DNA of 41,028 nucleotides from Chitinophagaceae bacterium (GCA_947483415.1 CANKLV010000003.1:1-41028), one strand, 5' to 3'. Shown: positions 8,965 to 19,543, counted from the stretch's first letter. Made by a program: numbers and translations. The notes: generated by a model from the sequence alone, not told the origin.

Positions 8965-9600
8965 ATGATAGCCATAGATAATGTATTGCTAAGCGACAAA
9001 ATAATAAGCGATCAATTTGTTTGCGATTTAACAAAATGCAAGGGGGCTTGCTGTGTTGATGGTGATGCGGGTGCGCCACTAGATCGTAAAGAACTTAAAG
9101 AAATTGATGCTGTTTTTGATGCTGTTTATCCTTATTTGAATGAGGAAAGTAAAAAAGAAATCGAACTTCAGGGACGATTTATTTACGATAAAGAATTTGG
9201 TTGGGTTACGCCAACAATTAAAAGTAAAGTTTGCGTTTACGGAATTATTGATGATGCAGGAATTGTAAAATGCGGGATAGAGCAAGCTTATTTAGATGGA
9301 AAAGTTTCCTGGAAAAAACCAATCAGCTGCCATCTTTATCCAATTATTGCTAAAAAAAGTAAAGATGGGATAACCGAATTCGCTAATTATGAGCCTCGCG
9401 AAGATCATTGCAAAGCGGCCTGCTCGCTTGGAAAAAAACTAAAAGTACCTGTTTACGAATTTTTAAAAGAACCCTTAATTCGTAAGTTTGGCTTCGATTT
9501 TTACGAAGCATTAGAGGCGACAGCACAACATTTGAAAAAAGAAAATGGAAGCCCCCATCCCCAAACCCTTCCCCCGAAAGGTGAAGGGGGTCAAATCTAA
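8965..9600 (+). CDS. DUF3109 family protein
   Basis: CDLTKCKGACCVDGDAGAPLDRKEL.. and KPISCHLYPI...CKAACSLGKK Cys-rich pattern. The C-terminal 14 or so residues come from a repeat (see findings). Confidence 0.85.
   Translation: MIAIDNVLLSDKIISDQFVCDLTKCKGACCVDGDAGAPLDRKELKEIDAVFDAVYPYLNEESKKEIELQGRFIYDKEFGWVTPTIKSKVCVYGIIDDAGIVKCGIEQAYLDGKVSWKKPISCHLYPIIAKKSKDGITEFANYEPREDHCKAACSLGKKLKVPVYEFLKEPLIRKFGFDFYEALEATAQHLKKENGSPHPQTLPPKGEGGQI
9550..9600. repeat. GC-rich hairpin repeat CCCCATCCCCAAACCCTTCCCCCGAAAGGTGAAGGGGGTC
   Basis: CCCTTC (9566-9571) / GAAGGG (9583-9588) inverted repeat; GC-rich patch in an AT-rich genome. Confidence 0.6.
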
Positions 9601-9634
9601 TTCTGAATTTGATTTCGTTCCGGATTAAGCTTTC

Positions 9635-9655
9635 AACACCAAACACCAAACACCA
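9635..9655. repeat. Short tandem repeat (AACACCA)x3
   Basis: Three perfect 7-bp copies directly upstream of the 9672 CDS. Confidence 0.7.
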
Positions 9656-9671
9656 AACGTAAAAATAAAAA

Positions 9672-10484
9672 ATGAAAAAAACTTTCCCCCATTTACCCTT
9701 TGCTTTATTTGCTTTGGTGATTTTATCTGTTAGTGGCTGCTCCGTAAATAAAGCCAAAATCGACAATGATTTAAAATCATTCTTTGATGATAAAAAAGTT
9801 GAAGGATGCTTTACGATGTTAGACAATGCTACCGGAGAAATTACGGTGTATAATATGGGCTTAGATACCATGCGTTTTCTACCCGCTGAAACTTTTGATG
9901 TTTTAAACGGAATGATTGCTCTACATACAGGTGTGTTGACAGACGAAAAAATGAATCTTAATATTTCGAATTTGGATTCAAATAATGTGTCAAAAAATTT
10001 AAACATTACAGAAGCGTTTAAATCTAATTCACTTCCTTTTTTTCAACAAGTTGCAAAAAATATAGGATACGATACATTGCAAAGTTGGGTGGATAGCGTT
10101 TCTTATGGAAATAAAAAGTTGGGTGAACAAGTTGATCAATCTTGGATAAATAACACAACAAAAATTTCACCAGATGAACAACTTGGCTTCATGAAGCATT
10201 TATACTTTGATCAACTTCCCTTTAGAAAATCGGTTCATACCAGTATGAAAGAGTTGATGGTGGTCAATGATAACACCGACTATAAGTTATCTTACAAGAC
10301 TGGAACTGGAAAAAACGAAAAAAATGAAAATATTGGTTGGACAATTGGATGGATTGAAGAGAACAGGCATGTATATTTCTTTGTGACACTTTTGAAATCC
10401 AACAAAGAAGAATTGAAAAAAAATAGTGTAGACATTACAAACTCAATTTTAAGTCATTACGGATTCTTTAAAGGAAAAAAATAA
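9672..10484 (+). CDS. Class D beta-lactamase / penicillin-binding transpeptidase-like lipoprotein, predicted catalytically impaired
   Basis: Lipobox (VSGC); RFLPAETFDVLNGMIALHTG aligns with class D RFLPASTFKIxNxLIALETG; SYGN and YKTGTG motifs; GWTIGWIE. Confidence 0.82.
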   Translation: MKKTFPHLPFALFALVILSVSGCSVNKAKIDNDLKSFFDDKKVEGCFTMLDNATGEITVYNMGLDTMRFLPAETFDVLNGMIALHTGVLTDEKMNLNISNLDSNNVSKNLNITEAFKSNSLPFFQQVAKNIGYDTLQSWVDSVSYGNKKLGEQVDQSWINNTTKISPDEQLGFMKHLYFDQLPFRKSVHTSMKELMVVNDNTDYKLSYKTGTGKNEKNENIGWTIGWIEENRHVYFFVTLLKSNKEELKKNSVDITNSILSHYGFFKGKK

Positions 10485-10488
10485 TATT

Positions 10489-12462
10489 ATGCAATTGTAT
10501 TGCGAATCATTAACAACGTACAAAAGATTGCCAACACGTGAAGTGAAAATTGGTAATTTAATCATTGGTGGAAATAATCCTATTCGGGTGCAAACCATGA
10601 CTACTACTGATACAATGGATACTGAAGCTACCGTTGAACAAACTATTCGATGTATTGAAGTGGGTGCTGAGTTGGTGAGAATTACAGCACCTTCAAAAAA
10701 AGAAGCAGAAAATTTACAACTCATAAAAGATGCGTTAAGAAGTAGAGGCTACGATACACCGTTAGTTGCGGATATTCATTTCACGCCTAACGCTGCCGAA
10801 ATCGCTGCAAAGATTGTAGAGAAAGTTCGCGTAAATCCGGGCAATTATGTAGATAAGAAAAAGTTTGAACAAATTGATTATACTGATGAGGAATATCTCG
10901 AAGAAATAGAAAGAATCAGAGAACGTTTTACCCCGCTGGTGTTGATTTGTAAAGAACACGGCACCGCAATGCGCATCGGCACAAATCATGGTAGCTTGAG
11001 CGATCGTATCATGAGCCGTTATGGCGATACCGCAATTGGAATGGTTGAAAGCGCGATGGAGTTTTTAAGAATTGCTCGAAGCGAAGACTATCACAATATT
11101 GTGCTGAGTATGAAAAGCAGCAACCCTCAGGTAATGGTTCAAGCGTATCGATTATTGATTAGTCATATGATGCAAGAGTTTGGCGAATGTTATCCTTTGC
11201 ATCTTGGTGTTACAGAAGCTGGTGATGGTGAAGATGGAAGAATTAAATCTGCTATTGGCATTGGCACTTTATTAGAAGATGGAATTGGCGATACCATTCG
11301 GATATCCTTAACCGAAGACCCCGAATTTGAAATACCGGTTTGTAAAGATTTGATTGAGCGCTATCAAAAAAGAAATGCTTCAAACTTATCAAATGTTCCA
11401 AGTATTGAAAAACTAATTTTAAATCCGTTTGAATATTGCAGAAGAAATAGTTTTGAAGTTGGTAATATCGGTTCGAAAAATGTTCCAGTTGTAATTGCTG
11501 ATTATAATAAACACAGTGAATTACAACCCAATGATTTAAAAGAAATTGGATATTATTATGATGAAGCTACAGACAAATGGACAATAGCGGATACGGCAGC
11601 AGATTATATTTTTTGTAAAAAAGAACCTGATTTTAAATTGCCCGGCACGCTTAATGTGTTATTGAATTATTCCGACTGGCAATTGGCTTCCGACAAAGAA
11701 AAATGCAGCCCACTTCTTACAGATGCTGAATACTTAAATGTTACAGATTCAAAATCGAACACGTTAAATTTTGTGATGATTGATTGTTATTCTGATGGAT
11801 ATAACACGGATAAAATCCAACCTGTTTTTGAAAAATTAAAAACAGATCATACGGCTATTATTTGTTTGAGTTCAATGAATGAAAACGCTGTTCAATCCAT
11901 CCGAAGCATGTTTGTGGAGTTGATGAAGAACGATATAAAAAATCCGGTAATTATCATTTGCGATAGTAATCATTCAACAACCGATAAAAGTTTAATTCAT
12001 TACGCAGTAGAAACCGGAGCGTTGCTAATTGACGGACTAGGTGATGGTGTTTGTTTCGGTTATCATTATTCAAATCCAGAGATTAAAACACCTTTGTCCT
12101 TGCTTAATTCAATTGCCTTTGGCATTTTGCAAGCCGCACGAACAAGGATTTCAAAAACAGAATATATCAGTTGCCCAAGCTGTGGCAGAACACTTTTTGA
12201 TTTACAAGAAACTACCGCAAAAATCAGGGCTGTCACGAATCATTTAAAAGGCGTAAAAATTGCCATCATGGGTTGTATTGTAAATGGGCCTGGTGAAATG
12301 GCAGATGCTGATTTTGGCTATGTTGGAAGTGGTGTTGGAAAAATTACTTTGTATAAAGGAAAGGAAATTGTGAAAAGAAATGTAAACAGCGATGTAGCCG
12401 TTGAAGAATTGATTCTATTATTGAAAGAAAATAATGCTTGGGTAGAAACGACCAAGCTATAA
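10489..12462 (+). CDS. ispG: 4-hydroxy-3-methylbut-2-en-1-yl diphosphate synthase (GcpE/IspG), long form with central insertion
   Basis: RVQTMTTTDTMDTEATVEQ..., VADIHFTPNAAEIAAK, KVRVNPGNY, C-terminal YISCPSCGRTLFDLQ...GCIVNGPGEMADADFGYVG. Confidence 0.95.
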   Translation: MQLYCESLTTYKRLPTREVKIGNLIIGGNNPIRVQTMTTTDTMDTEATVEQTIRCIEVGAELVRITAPSKKEAENLQLIKDALRSRGYDTPLVADIHFTPNAAEIAAKIVEKVRVNPGNYVDKKKFEQIDYTDEEYLEEIERIRERFTPLVLICKEHGTAMRIGTNHGSLSDRIMSRYGDTAIGMVESAMEFLRIARSEDYHNIVLSMKSSNPQVMVQAYRLLISHMMQEFGECYPLHLGVTEAGDGEDGRIKSAIGIGTLLEDGIGDTIRISLTEDPEFEIPVCKDLIERYQKRNASNLSNVPSIEKLILNPFEYCRRNSFEVGNIGSKNVPVVIADYNKHSELQPNDLKEIGYYYDEATDKWTIADTAADYIFCKKEPDFKLPGTLNVLLNYSDWQLASDKEKCSPLLTDAEYLNVTDSKSNTLNFVMIDCYSDGYNTDKIQPVFEKLKTDHTAIICLSSMNENAVQSIRSMFVELMKNDIKNPVIIICDSNHSTTDKSLIHYAVETGALLIDGLGDGVCFGYHYSNPEIKTPLSLLNSIAFGILQAARTRISKTEYISCPSCGRTLFDLQETTAKIRAVTNHLKGVKIAIMGCIVNGPGEMADADFGYVGSGVGKITLYKGKEIVKRNVNSDVAVEELILLLKENNAWVETTKL

Positions 12463-12477
12463 TAATTAAACATACAA

Positions 12478-14079
12478 ATGATACAAACTGATTTTTTAGT
12501 GATTGGATCTGGCATTGCAGGGTTGACCTATGCACTAAAAATAGCGCAAGATTTTCCAAGTAAAAAAATAACCATTCTTACCAAAGCCAACTCCGACGAA
12601 ACCAATACCAAATATGCTCAAGGCGGAATTGCTGCAGTGATGAATCTGGATGCAGATAGTTTTAACAAACATATTGAAGATACTTTAATTGCAGGCGATG
12701 GAATATGCAATGAAAAAGTAGTTGAATTGGTGGTGAAAGAAGGCGTTGACCGAATTGAGGAAATGATTTCATGGGGTGCAGAATTTGATAAGCATGAAGG
12801 CGGAGATTTTAAATTAGGCAAAGAAGGGGGACATAGTGAAAATAGAATCCTTCATCACAAAGATATTACGGGTTTGGAAATGGAAAGAGCGCTTCTCGAA
12901 TCCATAAAAAAGCATAAGAATATAGAATTAATTAGCCATTGTTTTGTGTTGGATTTAATTACACAACATCACCTTGGATATTTGGTTACTAAATCAACGC
13001 CTGATATAGAATGCTATGGCGTTTATGTTTTAAATCTTGAAAATAAAAAAGCAGAAAAAATTATTTCTAAAACCACCATGCTTGCTACTGGCGGCAATGG
13101 GCAAGTGTATAGAACAACTACAAATCCTACAATAGCTACTGGTGATGGTGTTGCCATGGTTTATCGTGCAAAAGGAAGAATAGAAAATATGGAATTTATT
13201 CAGTTTCATCCAACTGCATTGTATGAAGCTGGTGTAAAAGGTCATTCGTTTCTCATAACGGAAGCGGTTAGGGGCGATGGTGCTATTTTGAGAAATTCAA
13301 ATGGAGAAGCCTTTATGCAGAAATATGATGCACGTAAAGATTTGGCGCCAAGAGATATTGTAGCAAGGGCAATTGATCAGGAAATGAAAATTAACGGAAC
13401 CGAGTTTGTTTATCTTGATTGCAGAGAAATGGATCAAGAGAACTTCAAAGCGCATTTCCCTAACATCACCAATAAATGTTTAAGCATAGGCATTGATGTT
13501 GCTAAAGATTTAATTCCTGTTGCTCCAGCAGCGCATTACAGCTGTGGTGGCGTAAAAACAGATGAATGGGGTAGAACGTCAATAAAAAATTTATTTGCTA
13601 CTGGAGAATGCGGCAGTACTGGTTTACATGGCGCAAATCGTTTGGCGAGTAATTCATTGCTTGAAGCCATGGTTTTTGCACATCGAAGTTATTTGGCAGC
13701 ATCAAAAGAAATTGAACAAATCACTTATAGAAGCGATATCCCCGATTGGAATATGGAAGGTACAACCGCGCCAAAAGAAATGATTTTAATTACCCAAAGT
13801 TTGAAGGAGCTTAAATTGTTGATGAGTGATTATGTTGGTATTGTAAGAAATGACGAACGTTTACAAAGAGCCAATTGTAGATTAGACTTGCTCCATGATG
13901 AAACAGAAAGATTGTATGAAAAAACAGAAGTTTCTCCACAGCTTTGCGAACTCAGAAATATGATTACTGTTGCTTACCTAATAGTAAAAAGTGCGGAACT
14001 CCGAAAAGAAAGCAGGGGCTTACATTTCAATACAGACTATCCTTATAAAAACACATTGTTACAAAATACCGTACTCTAA
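12478..14079 (+). CDS. nadB: L-aspartate oxidase
   Basis: FAD GSGIAGLTYALK, NTKYAQGGIAAV, EGGHSENRILHHKDITG, GANRLASNSLLEA. Confidence 0.94.
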   Translation: MIQTDFLVIGSGIAGLTYALKIAQDFPSKKITILTKANSDETNTKYAQGGIAAVMNLDADSFNKHIEDTLIAGDGICNEKVVELVVKEGVDRIEEMISWGAEFDKHEGGDFKLGKEGGHSENRILHHKDITGLEMERALLESIKKHKNIELISHCFVLDLITQHHLGYLVTKSTPDIECYGVYVLNLENKKAEKIISKTTMLATGGNGQVYRTTTNPTIATGDGVAMVYRAKGRIENMEFIQFHPTALYEAGVKGHSFLITEAVRGDGAILRNSNGEAFMQKYDARKDLAPRDIVARAIDQEMKINGTEFVYLDCREMDQENFKAHFPNITNKCLSIGIDVAKDLIPVAPAAHYSCGGVKTDEWGRTSIKNLFATGECGSTGLHGANRLASNSLLEAMVFAHRSYLAASKEIEQITYRSDIPDWNMEGTTAPKEMILITQSLKELKLLMSDYVGIVRNDERLQRANCRLDLLHDETERLYEKTEVSPQLCELRNMITVAYLIVKSAELRKESRGLHFNTDYPYKNTLLQNTVL

Positions 14080-14093
14080 AACAATCTTTTTTT

Positions 14094-15002
14094 ATGTACC
14101 ATATCGTTTATGGCTTTTTTTATTTGATTTCATTACTGCCGTTTTTCATCCTTTATCGAATCAGTGACTTCTCCTATTTTATAGTATACTATGTTGTAAA
14201 ATATAGAAAAGATGTAGTGATGAATAATTTACAAATAGCCTTTCCTGAAAAATCTCTTTCAGAAAAAATACAAATTGCCAAAAAGTTCTACAAGAATTTT
14301 ACGGATACTTTTATTGAAACCATTAAAATGATCAGCATATCAGATAAAGGGTTTAATAAAATGGTTGATTCGGATTTAACTGAAGCCATTAAAATGGCTG
14401 AAACAGAAAAATCTATTCAGTTTCATGCTGGCCATCAATTTAATTGGGAATTGGCAAATTGGGTTATTGCTAGAGACATGCCGATTCCTTTTATTGGCAT
14501 TTATATGAAAATTGGAAGTCCTGCAATTAATAAAATATTTTATAATCTGCGTTCTAAAAAAGGAACAATTCTGGTATCAACACACGAGTTTAAAAATAAA
14601 ATGCATGCTCTTTTCAATAGTCAATATTGTATTGGATTGGCTGCCGATCAAAACCCTGCTCACGGATATAATGCCTATTGGCTAAACTTTTTTGGGAAGC
14701 CAGCGCCATTTGTAACTGGTCCCGAAAAAGGGGCAATCAAAAATAATACGGCTGTAATTTTTATAAAACTTATAAAAATTAAACGCGGAAAATATAAATT
14801 TGAAACCGAGGTTTTAATAGAAAATGTTTCGAATCTAAAAGAAGGCGAGTTAACCCGATTGTATCGCGATAAATTGGAAGAAATCATTCGTGATAATCCT
14901 GATAATTATTTATGGAGTCACCGCAGATGGAAATGGCCATACAAAAGTGAATATGCAGAAAAATGGATAGATGATGCGCCAATACCAACCGTTGAACTAT
15001 AA
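14094..15002 (+). CDS. Lysophospholipid/lipid A acyltransferase (LpxL/HtrB family)
   Basis: N-terminal TM; acyltransferase motif HAGHQFNWELAN; AADQNPAHG; WSHRRWK. Confidence 0.88.
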   Translation: MYHIVYGFFYLISLLPFFILYRISDFSYFIVYYVVKYRKDVVMNNLQIAFPEKSLSEKIQIAKKFYKNFTDTFIETIKMISISDKGFNKMVDSDLTEAIKMAETEKSIQFHAGHQFNWELANWVIARDMPIPFIGIYMKIGSPAINKIFYNLRSKKGTILVSTHEFKNKMHALFNSQYCIGLAADQNPAHGYNAYWLNFFGKPAPFVTGPEKGAIKNNTAVIFIKLIKIKRGKYKFETEVLIENVSNLKEGELTRLYRDKLEEIIRDNPDNYLWSHRRWKWPYKSEYAEKWIDDAPIPTVEL

Positions 15003-15061
15003 ATAGTAATCGTTTATTTTCACTTTTAAATTATTAGCTTTACACTACATCAACGTTTTAA

Positions 15062-16093
15062 ATGTCCAAGGAAACAAAAAATACCAGCAAGGAAATCTTA
15101 CAATCTCCCGATAAGGAGTTTGAAAATAATATACGTCCGGGCTATATCAAAGAATTTAGCGGACAAGGTCAGATTATAGAAAACATCAGCATTTTTATAA
15201 AAGCATCTAAAATGCGTGGCGAAGCTTTGGACCATATTTTATTTCATGGCCCTCCAGGCTTAGGAAAAACAACGCTTTCGAGAATTGTAGCCAATGAGAT
15301 GGGTGTTAGCATTAAAGAAACTTCAGGTCCTGTAATTGAAAAGCCAGGAGATTTAGCGGGTTTACTCACCAATTTAGAACCCAATGATGTGTTGTTTATC
15401 GATGAGATTCATCGATTAAGCACGGTTGTGGAAGAATATCTCTATGCCGCTATGGAAGATTTTAGGATAGATATCATGATTGATAGCGGCCCAAATGCAA
15501 GAAGCGTGCAACTTACATTGAATCCTTTTACTTTAATCGGCGCTACTACAAGAAGCGGATTATTAACTTCGCCGTTGCTTTCAAGGTTTGGCATTAAATC
15601 GCGACTTGAATATTACGATTCAGAAACGTTGAAAAATATTTTGTTGAGAAGTGCTTCTATTTTAAATTCTAAAATCACCAGTGATGCGGCTGGTGAAATT
15701 GCCAGAAGAAGTAGGGGAACGCCTCGTATTGCCAATGGTTTATTGCGAAGGGTGCGTGATTTTGCGCAGGTTCTAGGTAATGGCGTTATTGATATGAATA
15801 TTACAGAACATGCATTGCGTTCGTTAAATGTTGATCAGTATGGATTAGATGATATGGACAATAGAATTTTAAGTACCATTATCGAAAAGTTTAAAGGAGG
15901 ACCTGTGGGCATTACTACAATTGCTACAGCTGTTGGCGAAGAACCCGGAACATTAGAAGAAGTGTATGAACCATTTTTAATTCAGGAAGGATTTATCATG
16001 CGGACGGCAAGAGGCAGAGAAGTAACTGAGAAAGCGTACAAGCATCTTGGAAAAATTCCACGTAAAAATGGAAATCAAATCGATTTATTTTAA
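15062..16093 (+). CDS. ruvB: Holliday junction branch migration DNA helicase RuvB
   Basis: Walker [39 protein letters not shown]-terminal wHTH. Confidence 0.97.
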   Translation: MSKETKNTSKEILQSPDKEFENNIRPGYIKEFSGQGQIIENISIFIKASKMRGEALDHILFHGPPGLGKTTLSRIVANEMGVSIKETSGPVIEKPGDLAGLLTNLEPNDVLFIDEIHRLSTVVEEYLYAAMEDFRIDIMIDSGPNARSVQLTLNPFTLIGATTRSGLLTSPLLSRFGIKSRLEYYDSETLKNILLRSASILNSKITSDAAGEIARRSRGTPRIANGLLRRVRDFAQVLGNGVIDMNITEHALRSLNVDQYGLDDMDNRILSTIIEKFKGGPVGITTIATAVGEEPGTLEEVYEPFLIQEGFIMRTARGREVTEKAYKHLGKIPRKNGNQIDLF

Positions 16094-16102
16094 GCCGATT
16101 TT

Positions 16103-16720
16103 TCAACCCCATAAATATCTGCAAGCATAGGTTCTGTATGGGCTCCATGATGACGCAATTTCAGCCATGCTTATTTTCATGTTTTTCTTATTGGAGTTGT
16201 CTATTTCAAATAAGGCGCACATTTTTTGTTGAATGCCCAAGTCGTCTACAGCAAATACATCTTCTCTTCCTAGCGCAAACATCAATATCATTTCTACTGT
16301 CCATCTTCCAACGCCTTTAATCTGAATAAGTAAATCGATTAACGTTTCATCATCCATTTTATTAAGCTTGCTATCCGTAAGTTTTTGCTCTAGAAAAAAA
16401 TTACAAACATTTAAAAGATAATTGGTTTTAGATTCAGACAAGCCTATTCCTTTTAACGTATCGAATGGGGTAGAAATGATTTCTTCTAAACTTGGTTTTT
16501 TGCTATCGTACAAATTTAAAAATCGCTGTTGAATAATCTTAGCCACTTTTGTACTCAATTGCTGACTGATGATTGAAAAACAAATCCACAAATAAATGTT
16601 TTTCTCTTTTTTTAAAACAATAGGATCTTGAATTGAAATGATTGATTTCAATTTTTTGTCTTTGTTCAAATGTTTGATATGGTCCAAAATGTAATAATGT
16701 TTAAATCCACTTTCCAGCAT
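16103..16720 (-). CDS. DNA-3-methyladenine glycosylase, AlkA-like HhH-GPD
   Basis: HhH LLIQIKGVGRWTVEMILMFALGREDVFAVDDLGIQ with catalytic Asp. Confidence 0.88.
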   Translation of the reverse strand: MLESGFKHYYILDHIKHLNKDKKLKSIISIQDPIVLKKEKNIYLWICFSIISQQLSTKVAKIIQQRFLNLYDSKKPSLEEIISTPFDTLKGIGLSESKTNYLLNVCNFFLEQKLTDSKLNKMDDETLIDLLIQIKGVGRWTVEMILMFALGREDVFAVDDLGIQQKMCALFEIDNSNKKNMKISMAEIASSWSPYRTYACRYLWG

Positions 16721-16735
16721 CTAGTATCCAGCAAA

Positions 16736-18244
16736 TTAAGCTACTCCCCAAGTTGTGTTTCCTTCTTTATCATCTTTAATCAGAATGCCAAGTTGTGTAA
16801 GTTGGTTTCTAATTTTATCAGAAGTAGCAAAGTCTTTATTCGCTTTGGCTTCTTTTCTAATGTCAAGTAGCAATTGCATAATTGGGTTCAGCAACTCATT
16901 GTTTTGATCATTCACATTGGTTAAGCCAAATACATCTTCTAAAAAAACGTGAAACGAATCTTTCATTTTTTGTAAAGTAGAAGCGCTAATGGCATCAAAA
17001 GGAATCAATCCATCTTTTAGTGAATTGATAATGGGCGCTATTTCAAACATATTGGCAATTACCCTTGGACTGCCAAAATCATCATCCATAAATATTTCAA
17101 ACTCATTTAACCAATTGGTTATTTTCGAATCGAGCTCAGCATCTGTAGGTGATGTGGTATTTGATACAGGTAAATTTTTCAAAACCTCGTAAGCATCCCA
17201 TAAACGCTTCAATGCTTTTTCACTTGCTGATAAAGCATCACTGCTAAAATCTAAGGTGCTTCTGTAATGACTTTGTAAAATAAAAAAACGAACCGTCATT
17301 GGATGAAAGGCTTGCGTTAAAAGTGGATGATTGCCACTAAACATTTCCGTTAGTTTAATAACGTTGTTGTAACTTTTTCCCATCTTTCTGCCGTTGATGG
17401 TTATCATATTATTATGCATCCAATATTTCACAGGTGCAGAATGATTGCAAATGGTACTTTGTGCAATTTCACTTTCGTGATGGGGAAACAACAAATCCAT
17501 TCCACCACCATGAATATCGAAATTAGATCCTAGATATTTTGTAGCCATTGCAGAACATTCAATATGCCAACCTGGGAAACCGTCACCCCATGGGCTTTTC
17601 CAACGCATGATGTGTTCTGGAGGTGCCGCTTTCCATAATGCAAAATCGGCAGCTTCTCTTTTCTCTTGTTGTCCATCTAATTCTCTACTAACATCTTCTC
17701 TATTTCCAGCGTCTAATAATTCATCAATAACACGCCCACTTAATTTTCCATAATCATGTGAAGCGGCATATTTTTTTACATCAAAATAAACCGAACCATT
17801 TACTTCATAAGCATATCCTTTTGAAATAATGTCTTCAATCATTACAATCTGTTCAACGATGTGTCCAGTTGCAGTGGGTTCAATGCTTGGTTCTACACAA
17901 TTAAACTGCTTCATTGCCCAATGAAAAAGGTTCGTATATTTTTGAACCAACTCCATAGGTTCTAATTTTTCTATCTGCGCTTTTTTACTCACTTTATCTT
18001 CTGCCTCTTTTCCTTCTTCTTCAAAATGGCCAGCATCTGTAATATTGCGCACATAACGTACTTTGTATTTCTTGTAGGTTAGATAACGATACACAACATC
18101 AAAACTAATATAAGGACGCGCATGACCTAAATGACTTTCGCCACTTACTGTTGGTCCGCAAACATACATGCCCACATAACCTGGAGTAATGGATTCGAAA
18201 ATTTCTTTTTTTCTAGTGTAAGAATTGTAAATATGTAATGCCAT
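16736..18244 (-). CDS. cysS: Cysteinyl-tRNA synthetase
   Basis: CGPTVSGESHLGHARPYISFDV, GWHIECSAMA, KMGKSYNN (KMSKS-like). Start adjusted to the internal Met (MALHIYNSYTRKKEIF). Confidence 0.95.
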   Translation of the reverse strand: MALHIYNSYTRKKEIFESITPGYVGMYVCGPTVSGESHLGHARPYISFDVVYRYLTYKKYKVRYVRNITDAGHFEEEGKEAEDKVSKKAQIEKLEPMELVQKYTNLFHWAMKQFNCVEPSIEPTATGHIVEQIVMIEDIISKGYAYEVNGSVYFDVKKYAASHDYGKLSGRVIDELLDAGNREDVSRELDGQQEKREAADFALWKAAPPEHIMRWKSPWGDGFPGWHIECSAMATKYLGSNFDIHGGGMDLLFPHHESEIAQSTICNHSAPVKYWMHNNMITINGRKMGKSYNNVIKLTEMFSGNHPLLTQAFHPMTVRFFILQSHYRSTLDFSSDALSASEKALKRLWDAYEVLKNLPVSNTTSPTDAELDSKITNWLNEFEIFMDDDFGSPRVIANMFEIAPIINSLKDGLIPFDAISASTLQKMKDSFHVFLEDVFGLTNVNDQNNELLNPIMQLLLDIRKEAKANKDFATSDKIRNQLTQLGILIKDDKEGNTTWGVA

Positions 18245-18326
18245 TTTTAATAAATATAGGTACAAAGATAAGGTTGGGAAACGAACAGAATAAGAGAAAA
18301 TCCCATTCGTACTTTTGAATGTATAA

Positions 18327-19454
18327 TTAGTGATTTAATTTAACATCCGAAACAATTGGATAATGATCACTTAATTTCTTCTTTACCCTTGTGAACTGGT
18401 TAATTTCAAATTTTTTATCTACAAAAATATTGTCGATTCTTAAAGTAGGCAAAATGCCTGAGAACGTATTTCCAATACCAGAACCAGTTGATCTAAATGC
18501 ATTATTCAGGGTTTCTCCAATTAGATTGTATGCGTAACTATTCGGCAAATCATTAAAATCACCACAAAGGATTACTGGGTAAGGACTTTTATCGACTTCT
18601 AATTTTATGTTTTCTATTTGTTCTTTCCTTTTTATGAATCCAGTCTTTAATTTTTTAATGACCGATTTGGTTTGATAATAACTATAGTCGTCTGTTAAAC
18701 TTGGGTTTTCGATATACATTTTATTGGTTGGTGAAAACCGAAGGGATTGCAAATGAATATTAAACACCCTAATCGTATCAGTAGCTTCTCTTACAACATC
18801 TATGTATTGATAAATGGCGTTATAATTTTTTTTCTCAACTACAATTGTTTTTTTATTTACAATCGGAAACTTGCTAAATGTTATGATTCCAAAATGGTGA
18901 TTTCTATCAAAGTCTAATTTTTTATCGTAAGCATAATGGTAATTTTTTATGCCAAGTTTTTTTTGATAATCGGGAATATAATTAATGGCATTTCTGGTAG
19001 AATCGCTGGCTACCATTTCTTGAAAGCATGCAATATCTGGATGAAATGAGTTTATAATCTCAATCATTTTTGTTTTTTTTTCGGGATGTGTTTTATGTTC
19101 AAGAATTACAAAATGTTCAACATTCCAACTCATCACCCGAATATTATCTCTGTCTTTTTTGTAATTGAAACTTTCTAATCTCCATTGAAACACATGCTGC
19201 AAGGGCATCCAACAAACAACAATGCTGATTAAACTGATTAAGGTTAAAACAGGCCTTATGAAAAGCCAAAAGAAAAAGAAAAAAACATTAAGTATGAAAA
19301 AATAAAATGAAGCAAGATTAATTATATTAAAAATCCAATGGCCTCCAATCGGGGACTTGACGCCATAAATACTCAATAACAGCAATATGGCTAAGCATAC
19401 ATTTGCTGTAATTAAAATGGTTTTGCCAGCTTTTCGAAAGAAATTATTAGCCAT
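18327..19454 (-). CDS. Endonuclease/exonuclease/phosphatase family membrane protein
   Basis: TM N-terminus; MSWNVEHF, CFQE, LCGDFNDLPNS, LSDHYPIVSDV motifs. Confidence 0.9.
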   Translation of the reverse strand: MANNFFRKAGKTILITANVCLAILLLLSIYGVKSPIGGHWIFNIINLASFYFFILNVFFFFFWLFIRPVLTLISLISIVVCWMPLQHVFQWRLESFNYKKDRDNIRVMSWNVEHFVILEHKTHPEKKTKMIEIINSFHPDIACFQEMVASDSTRNAINYIPDYQKKLGIKNYHYAYDKKLDFDRNHHFGIITFSKFPIVNKKTIVVEKKNYNAIYQYIDVVREATDTIRVFNIHLQSLRFSPTNKMYIENPSLTDDYSYYQTKSVIKKLKTGFIKRKEQIENIKLEVDKSPYPVILCGDFNDLPNSYAYNLIGETLNNAFRSTGSGIGNTFSGILPTLRIDNIFVDKKFEINQFTRVKKKLSDHYPIVSDVKLNH

Positions 19455-19543
19455 TCTTAAAGTTACGCATCTAAAAACAATTGCTTTATAAATTCAAAAG
19501 AAATAGTTTTTGAAAAAAAAGGATCAGATGATGATTTTATTTG

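Noticed and set aside
9635-9655. AACACCA tandem repeat as a possible CRISPR-like or phase-variation tract
   Set aside because: Only three 7-bp units with no spacers; too short to support either claim.
9383-10006. 207-aa minus-strand ORF (includes WCLVFGVES and DPLHLSGEGFGDGG)
   Set aside because: Antisense across DUF3109, repeats and the beta-lactamase-like gene; composition reflects the repeats.
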